A DNA stretch of 7,320 nt, from contig JAFGKN010000362.1 of the NCBI GenBank assembly GCA_016928605.1, positions 1 to 7,320 on the forward strand, read 5' to 3'. Of this stretch, positions 4,660 through 7,320 are shown piece by piece. Positions within the stretch are counted from its first letter, which is position 1. Every line of letters begins with the position of its first letter. The notes below the pieces were generated by a model. That model searched no databases and had not been told where the DNA came from. It worked only from the letters and a program-made list of their open reading frames with translations. The DNA comes from Planctomycetota bacterium (GTDB lineage Bacteria > Planctomycetota > UBA8108). The position numbers and the translations under genes are program-made.

Positions 4660-7050
4660 TCAGAACCCGCTGTCGTCGTCATCGCCGAGGTCGATCTCGT
4701 CGTCATCATCATCCCCCAGGCTGATGCCCTCATCTTCGTCTTCCGGAGGTGCTGCCTCGGCGCCAGCGTCCCCGGCCGCCGCGCCCTCGGAGACGGCTGC
4801 GGGTGCGGACAGCAGAAGCGCGAGCTGCTCCTCAGCACTGAAACCCGCGCTGCCGAACGCGGTCCAGGCGGAGCGGCGCAGCCGCAGATCCGTCTCTCTT
4901 GTTCCGAGAAGGATGATCTGCGCGACGTCCTTCGGTGCCTTGCCGGAGCCGGCCTCGAGGATCCGGCCCACCGCCTGCATCGCCGCACTTCGGACCTCGA
5001 TTTCGTTGTCCACGTTGGCGAAGACCTGCACCACTTCCGCGACTCTCGGCTCCGCCGCGGCCCCCAGCGCGGCAAGCGTCCGAAGACATGGGATCCGGAC
5101 GCTATCCGGCCGGTTCGAGAGGACGATCGCGAGCGAATCCACCGCCTCTTCGACAGCAATCCGCGGGCTGGGCGCGCTCGCCAGCCCCTCGAGGGCGATG
5201 GCAGCCTCCTCGGCCAGCTTCACGGCCAGAGCCTTGTCGTCCTCCTTGTCCGCGAAGAGCGGACCGGTGATGGTCTTTCGCAGAGTCACCGCGTCGATGT
5301 TCGCCGGGACGACCCAGACCTTCTTCTCCGCGTCCGCGTAGAGGTCGCTGGCCTGCGCGAGCCTTTCAGGATCCACGACCACGATGATGGGCACGTCGGC
5401 CGTGCGGTAGCTGTTCCTGCCCTCGCGGAGCTCGACGATGAACCGGTTCACCGACTTGACCGGATCGGTCTCGCTTCCGAGCTTCAGCTGCTCGTCGACC
5501 AGGATCAGATCCGGCGGCAGCTCGGTGATGGTCTGGTAGGCCTCAGCAACCGTGGCGAGGTGGAAGTTGCTCTCCATGTTGAGCTCATCGAGCACCGCGT
5601 CGAAGCGGTTGGCCAGCGCCTGAGAGCCCATGGCCTTCACCGCGGTGCGGATGCCGCTCTGCACGACGGCGGAGCTCAGGATCGAAATCACCTGCTTGCC
5701 GGCGTCGAAGTCCTTCTGAGGATTCCATTCGGCCAGAGCGACGGCAGCGGCGATGCGGACCAGCCGCGAGCTCTCGTCCTCCAGAGCATCGATGAGAGAG
5801 CCGGGAACCGGCCCCTCCAGGTGCCGCTCGCGGATTCTCTGGATGACGTACTGTGCCACTTCCGGCCTCTTGTAACTGAGGGCCTGACGGAGGGCATCGA
5901 CGAGCAGGGATGCCGGAACGGCCACCGTCCGTAGGCGCGTGACCGACTCCATGACGTCTTTCTGGGTCTCGAGGATCTCGCGATCGTCGTCCTGAGAATC
6001 CTGCGAAGCGTACCAGGCGAGGTTCTTGTCGTACTTGACGATCTGCGAGCAGTCGTTGAGATAGTTGAGGAGAACCGCATCCTCATACCCAGGATCGAGC
6101 TGGAGCGCCAGCTCGAGGTTCTGCTGCGCCATCCGCTCGCTGAACTGGAAGCGGGCGACGCGCTCGGCAACGACCTGATCTCCGTCGAGACGGTAGATCT
6201 TGGCCGAGTAGGTCGACCTGTCGAAGGGATTGGCATGGGGGCTCAGGAACAGCGAGCGGGCGTTGCGCAAGAAGAGCTGCTTGGCGTCGGACCGTCCCAG
6301 CGCCGAGTCCTCCAGATCTCCCAGGATGGCCTCGATCGCGGTCTTCGCCTCTTGCTGCACCTGCGAGTTCTCGTCCGTCTCGAGCATGGCCTTGAGAAAG
6401 GCGAGGGAGTACTCGTGACGGACCGACCTGGCGCCGAGCACCTTGGCGATGTTGGTGCGAACATTGTTGTTGGGGTGCTGGAAGGCGACGGTGAGAGGAG
6501 GAATCGCATCCTTCCCGATGTGATGGGTGATCCAGATCAGCGCGGTCGCGCGGTTGCCGATGTCGGAATCGCCGAGCACGGGAATCAGCGCCGGCACCAG
6601 ATTGCGGCCGAAGCGGCTGGCGTACTCGATCATGAGCCTCAAGCGCTCCGTGCCGTCGCTCTGGAGCACCTGCTGCACGGCCCGGGCGATCGCCTCCGAG
6701 TCGTCGATCGCCCGGCGATACGACTTGCTGGCCATCTCGAGCAGCTCGTGACCGATGCCCGCGATCCTCGTATCCTCGTCGCGCGCCATCCTCACGATCG
6801 TGGCCACGGTAGCTTCCTGGACGAGCCGGAAGATGAGATCGTTGGAAGGCTGCTGTGCGAAGAGCCTCTCGAAGTTCTCGACGGCCTCGGGCTTGTTTCC
6901 CTCCTGGAAGCTCTTCAGGCCCGCGCCGAAGAGCGACTCGGCATCGGAGCCCTGGGCTCGGAGCATCGCGCTCCCGGCGACCCATGTGCCCACCACCACC
7001 AAGCTCCACAGGCCGATTCCCAAACAGCAATCGCGCAGTGTTCTACCCAT
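4660..7050 (-). CDS. Exported HEAT-repeat protein with degenerate receiver-like domain and Asp-rich tail
   Basis: The product is 796 residues from ATG 7050. Residues 1 to about 33 look like a Sec signal peptide or N-terminal anchor: Arg-containing start, hydrophobic core LWSLVVVGTWVAG, then an AQG cleavage-like end. A TPR-like pair follows (about 36-70). HEAT-type helix pairs lie at about 143-243, 378-475 and 608-740, with a middle segment around 308-333 that again looks TPR-like (LELALQLDPGYEDAV). Residues about 480-595 resemble a response-regulator receiver: PPDLILVDEQL keeps the phospho-acceptor-like Asp (D519) and VPIIVVVDP matches the fourth strand, but the Thr/Ser and Lys positions are Val and the N-terminal acidic pair is not seen, so it is probably not phosphorylated. 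The tail (about 765-796) is Asp/Glu-rich with a duplicated LGDDDD unit. Probably a protein-interaction scaffold. An in-frame TTG at 7071 is a rejected alternative start. No named family recognised. Confidence 0.9.
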   Translation of the reverse strand: MGRTLRDCCLGIGLWSLVVVGTWVAGSAMLRAQGSDAESLFGAGLKSFQEGNKPEAVENFERLFAQQPSNDLIFRLVQEATVATIVRMARDEDTRIAGIGHELLEMASKSYRRAIDDSEAIARAVQQVLQSDGTERLRLMIEYASRFGRNLVPALIPVLGDSDIGNRATALIWITHHIGKDAIPPLTVAFQHPNNNVRTNIAKVLGARSVRHEYSLAFLKAMLETDENSQVQQEAKTAIEAILGDLEDSALGRSDAKQLFLRNARSLFLSPHANPFDRSTYSAKIYRLDGDQVVAERVARFQFSERMAQQNLELALQLDPGYEDAVLLNYLNDCSQIVKYDKNLAWYASQDSQDDDREILETQKDVMESVTRLRTVAVPASLLVDALRQALSYKRPEVAQYVIQRIRERHLEGPVPGSLIDALEDESSRLVRIAAAVALAEWNPQKDFDAGKQVISILSSAVVQSGIRTAVKAMGSQALANRFDAVLDELNMESNFHLATVAEAYQTITELPPDLILVDEQLKLGSETDPVKSVNRFIVELREGRNSYRTADVPIIVVVDPERLAQASDLYADAEKKVWVVPANIDAVTLRKTITGPLFADKEDDKALAVKLAEEAAIALEGLASAPSPRIAVEEAVDSLAIVLSNRPDSVRIPCLRTLAALGAAAEPRVAEVVQVFANVDNEIEVRSAAMQAVGRILEAGSGKAPKDVAQIILLGTRETDLRLRRSAWTAFGSAGFSAEEQLALLLSAPAAVSEGAAAGDAGAEAAPPEDEDEGISLGDDDDDEIDLGDDDDSGF
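4673..4707 (-). repeat. 24-bp-spaced duplication encoding the Asp-rich tail
   Basis: TCGTCGTCATC occurs at 4673-4683 and again at 4697-4707, exactly 24 bp (8 codons) apart. The repeat encodes two LGDDDD-containing units at the C-terminus of the HEAT-repeat protein. It probably arose by in-frame duplication of an acidic motif. Confidence 0.7.
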
Positions 7051-7261
7051 GATGGCCCTTCTTGCTTCCAAGTGCTTCTCTCTTGCCTGCTCGTATCGAG
7101 ACCAAAACTCCTACAGTCCCTCGCTGCAAAGTTCGTCGGACCCAGCGACTCCAGGACACTCCTCGGGTGATGGGAGCTCTACGGAGCCGCGCTCCGCCAA
7201 CAGGCGTGGCGAACTTCGAGGCGCGGAATTGCTGGAAAGTCGGAAGTTTACCGGAATCGAG
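7051..7261 (-). other. Long untranslated leader of the HEAT-repeat operon
   Basis: About 210 nt separate the predicted transcription start (near 7261) from ATG 7050. It contains a 6-bp hairpin, CGGAGC / GCTCCG with a 3-nt loop (7182-7196). I recognise no riboswitch, leader peptide or T-box. Open frames crossing it look like chance and have no ribosome binding site. Confidence 0.45.
7057..7063 (-). promoter_or_regulatory. Ribosome binding site deciding the ATG start of the HEAT-repeat gene
   Basis: Read on the minus strand this is AAGAAGG, 6 nt before ATG 7050. It overlaps the coding sequence that an upstream TTG start (7071) would use, so ATG 7050 is preferred. The signal peptide then begins MGRTLRDCC. 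Confidence 0.8.
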
Positions 7262-7267
7262 AGTGCG

Positions 7268-7296
7268 ATGATAGCCGTGCGCTGGATGCCTGTCAA
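7268..7296 (-). promoter_or_regulatory. Near-consensus sigma-70-type promoter of the HEAT-repeat operon
   Basis: On the minus strand, TTGACA (7296-7291) is a perfect -35 and TATCAT (7273-7268) is a 5/6 match to the -10, with the ideal 17-nt spacer. It points toward the HEAT-repeat gene with no other gene between. Such a match is notable in DNA this GC-rich. The predicted start is near 7261. Confidence 0.75.
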
Positions 7297-7320
7297 GGTT
7301 CACGGCGAGGGAGCCGCGTC

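Noticed and set aside
4340..5341. Plus-strand open frame across the zinc-ribbon and HEAT-repeat genes
   Set aside because: Leu/Ser/Ala low-complexity shadow of the real minus-strand genes, which have recognisable domains and ribosome binding sites.
7051..7071. TTG start at 7071 for the HEAT-repeat gene
   Set aside because: ATG 7050 has AAGAAGG at ideal spacing, and those bases would be inside the coding sequence if TTG were used; the signal peptide is complete from ATG 7050.
6235..7170. Plus-strand 311-codon open frame antisense to the HEAT-repeat gene
   Set aside because: It mirrors the codon structure of the real gene, has no domain pattern, and runs through the promoter-proximal leader.
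7043..7303. Minus-strand 86-codon open frame overlapping the leader
   Set aside because: It overlaps the promoter and the HEAT-repeat start, has no ribosome binding site, and its translation looks random.

Overview
The window is high-GC bacterial DNA, and every gene shows strong G/C preference at third codon positions. Nothing in it fixes the phylum. An MglA/MglB polarity module next to an exported HEAT-repeat protein and a CxxC zinc-ribbon membrane protein would fit a large-genome lineage such as Planctomycetota, Myxococcota, Acidobacteriota or a related uncultured group. That assignment is inference, not a sequence match.

Layout: (1) 1-416 holds no convincing complete gene, only two mutually exclusive candidate gene ends at the left edge and a weak promoter candidate. 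(2) 417-3520, plus strand, is a four-gene cluster with gaps of 56, 29 and 46 bp: a TPR protein ending in a Roadblock/LC7-like domain, a stand-alone Roadblock/LC7 protein, an MglA-type small Ras-like GTPase, and an MglB-type Roadblock protein. (3) 3521-4009 is a non-coding gap between convergent operons, with GC-rich hairpins just after each operon and a degenerate hexamer repeat. (4) 7050-4010, minus strand, is a two-gene operon. It encodes a 796-residue exported HEAT-repeat protein containing a degenerate receiver-like domain and an Asp-rich tail, then a zinc-ribbon/coiled-coil/two-TM protein 35 bp downstream. (5) 7051-7320 is the leader and promoter region of that operon, including a near-perfect sigma-70-type promoter (TTGACA, 17 bp, TATCAT) on the minus strand.

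How the genes may work together: MglA is a molecular switch that sets a cell pole or motility site in Myxococcus xanthus, and MglB is its homodimeric GTPase-activating partner. Here the switch has its full catalytic core plus an unusual C-terminal extension: a basic, Pro/Ala-rich linker of about 110 residues ending in a hydrophobic helix at the very C-terminus. The GTPase is therefore predicted to be tail-anchored in the membrane, unlike soluble M. xanthus MglA. Three Roadblock-fold proteins surround one GTPase, which suggests a complex beyond the simple MglA-MglB pair, with the TPR-Roadblock protein as a possible adaptor or regulator. The minus-strand operon is convergent and need not be functionally linked.
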